Part shown: positions 63,027 through 64,000 of the stretch, piece by piece
Numbering within the stretch: position 1 is the first letter of the stretch
Layout of the letters: every line of letters begins with the position of its first letter
Translations under genes and position numbers: made by a program
From: CAYWFP01 sp964457365
Lineage (GTDB): Bacteria > Planctomycetota > SZUA-567
Reading direction: 5' to 3'
Length of the DNA: 64,000 bases
Assembly (NCBI GenBank): GCA_964457365.1
Contig: CAYWFP010000006.1
Location: 13,329 to 77,328, forward strand
The notes under the pieces: model-generated
Databases searched by the model: none
Told to the model about the DNA's origin: nothing
What the model saw: only the letters and a program-made list of their open reading frames with translations

Positions 63027-63160
63027 CTATTCCTCATCAATTTGCAAAATATCCGATAATCCCAAATCCCGCAGAGCCGATTTCAACTGCTCAAGCTTTT
63101 GCTGGGATATTGGGCCGTCGATAGTTATCTGTACATCTAGGGTGTTTTCGGGAAGCTGAG
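63027..63160 (-). pseudogene. C-terminal fragment of a gene upstream of parA
   Basis: The minus strand reads QLPENTLDVQITIDGPISQQKLEQLKSALRDLGLSDILQIDEE and a TAG stop two bases before the parA start. The tight spacing suggests an original operon. Nothing precedes the readable part because flgB sequence begins at 63164 on the other strand. The 5' end has been lost. Confidence 0.5.
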
Positions 63161-63163
63161 CTT

Positions 63164-63601
63164 ATGTGGATCGACCGTCTCCTGTCATCGCGCACACGCA
63201 ACGCCGTGGAGCTGGCGGCGCAGTTTGCCGAGCAGCGGCAGAAGGTGCTGGCGGAGAACCTCGCGAACGTGGATACGCCGGACTACCCGACGCGGCGGCT
63301 GGATGCGGCGTCGTTCCAGGCGTCGCTGGGCGCGGCGCTGGACCGGGCGAAGGCCGGCAAAGAGAAGGCGCTGGAGTTGCGCGGCAACGCGCAATTTGCG
63401 ACGGGTCGGCAGGGTGGCATCGTGGTCGAGCCGGCGGTGGAACCGGCGCAGAACGTGCTTTTTCATGACGGCACGAATGCCCGGCTGGAGACGCTGATGG
63501 GGGATGTGGCGGAGAACGCGATGTCCTACGATCTGGCGATGAGTTTGTTGCGCGGTCAGTATGAAGGGCTGCTGCGGGCGATTCGAGGGCGTACGCAATG
63601 A
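63164..63601 (+). CDS. flgB: flagellar basal-body rod protein FlgB
   Basis: A 145-residue rod subunit. QKVLAENLANVDTPDYPTRRLD is the FlgB version of the NxANxxTPGY rod signature, and ENAMSYDLAMSLLRGQYEGLLRAIRG the C-terminal coiled helix. It forms the proximal rod inside the periplasm. GGAAG lies upstream of ATG 63164. FlgC starts at its stop (ATGA overlap). Confidence 0.93.
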   Translation: MWIDRLLSSRTRNAVELAAQFAEQRQKVLAENLANVDTPDYPTRRLDAASFQASLGAALDRAKAGKEKALELRGNAQFATGRQGGIVVEPAVEPAQNVLFHDGTNARLETLMGDVAENAMSYDLAMSLLRGQYEGLLRAIRGRTQ

Positions 63602-64000
63602 TCGGGGCGCTTGACGTATCGCAATCCGCGATGGTGGCCCAGCGCATTCGGCTGGACGTGATTGCCAACAACATGGCCAACGCCGATGCCACGGCCCAGG
63701 AGGACGGGACGGTAGTACCTTTTCGGCGGCGCTACGTGACGTTTCAGCGGGGTGACGGGCGGGGTGGCCCGGGTGTGCACGTGGGCGAACTGCGAGAGGA
63801 CCCGAGCCCCTTTGAGCAGCGCTATATCCCGGGGCATCAACATGCCGGTCCGGACGGGTATGTTCAATTCCCGAACGTGGACCTCTCGGTGCGTTTCGGC
63901 CACGACGCCGGCATCAAGTTCAAGTACCCCTGGCTGATCCCGGGCATCGGGTCGACGAACATCGCCAAGAACAACTGGGAGGGGTTGGCCATTGGCTCTG
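63598..64000 (+). CDS. flgC: FlgC-like rod protein, chimeric and cut by the window end
   Basis: The first 97 residues are FlgC: DVSQSAMVAQRIRLDVIANNMANADAT is the rod signature and FPNVDLSV the usual lead into the C-terminal helix. From about 63890 the protein changes to RFGHDAGIKFKYPWLIPG and STNIAKNNWEGLAIG, which does not resemble FlgC and instead recalls FMN-binding glutamate-synthase-type enzymes. The normal end (about 140 residues, a VEMVNMI-type helix) is not seen. It overlaps flgB by ATGA. The tail resemblance is tentative. Confidence 0.75.
   Translation, partial: MIGALDVSQSAMVAQRIRLDVIANNMANADATAQEDGTVVPFRRRYVTFQRGDGRGGPGVHVGELREDPSPFEQRYIPGHQHAGPDGYVQFPNVDLSVRFGHDAGIKFKYPWLIPGIGSTNIAKNNWEGLAIGS

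Overview
This 64 kb window is GC-rich bacterial chromosome. Its gene content suggests a PVC-type lineage (Planctomycetes, Lentisphaerae and relatives) or a neighbouring uncultured phylum: a DUF1570-like secreted metallopeptidase, an HDOD protein, a PfaA-like polyketide synthase, flagellar rod genes, and many fused multi-domain proteins. That placement is inference from gene content; no rRNA gene or complete tRNA is present to settle it.

1-14 kb: a secreted peptidase, a STAS protein, an aldo/keto reductase and a zinc alcohol dehydrogenase divergent from an AraC regulator, then rpsO-pnp, a response regulator, an orphan substrate-binding protein and mnmG. Two inverted-repeat elements (near 2.45 and 6.37 kb), a third half-copy (27.94 kb) and broken gene tails interrupt this housekeeping stretch.

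14-29 kb: an MFS-HEAT fusion, an SDR, a pentapeptide-repeat potassium channel and HDOD run rightward. Running leftward are a DUF116-polyprenyl synthase coupled to a GGF-repeat prenyltransferase-like protein, trpD with small membrane proteins, and two small coupled genes. der and a low-molecular-weight phosphatase follow an AT-rich island.

29.7-54.6 kb is the most notable part. A leftward operon of ten genes (about 19.5 kb) starts at a divergent promoter near 49.2 kb. Its order is a LeuA-like 2-oxoacid chain-elongation synthase, IorA and IorB (2-oxoacid to acyl-CoA), an acyl-CoA ligase alpha-like protein, a methyltransferase, PKS B (inactive KS, AT, DH, phosphopantetheinyl transferase), a discrete ACP, a glycosyltransferase, PKS A (two nitronate-monooxygenase-like domains, KS, AT, two ACPs, KR) and a ketoreductase-like SDR. 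The rightward partner operon holds two SyrD-like ABC exporter half-units on either side of a GT-B glycosyltransferase and a ChbG-like deacetylase. Together they read as a complete route: make an unusual acyl-CoA starter, extend it on a PUFA-type synthase, glycosylate it and export it.

54.6-64 kb: an SPFH protein with a small membrane partner, a DUF697-like protein, then a decayed mobile zone (52-bp tandem repeat, group II intron reverse transcriptase tail, VapBC-like pair, tRNA-Thr 3' fragment). After that come a thioredoxin-fold/PrsW operon, truncated partition genes, and flgB-flgC. The last reading frame changes from FlgC to apparently unrelated sequence at about 63.89 kb.
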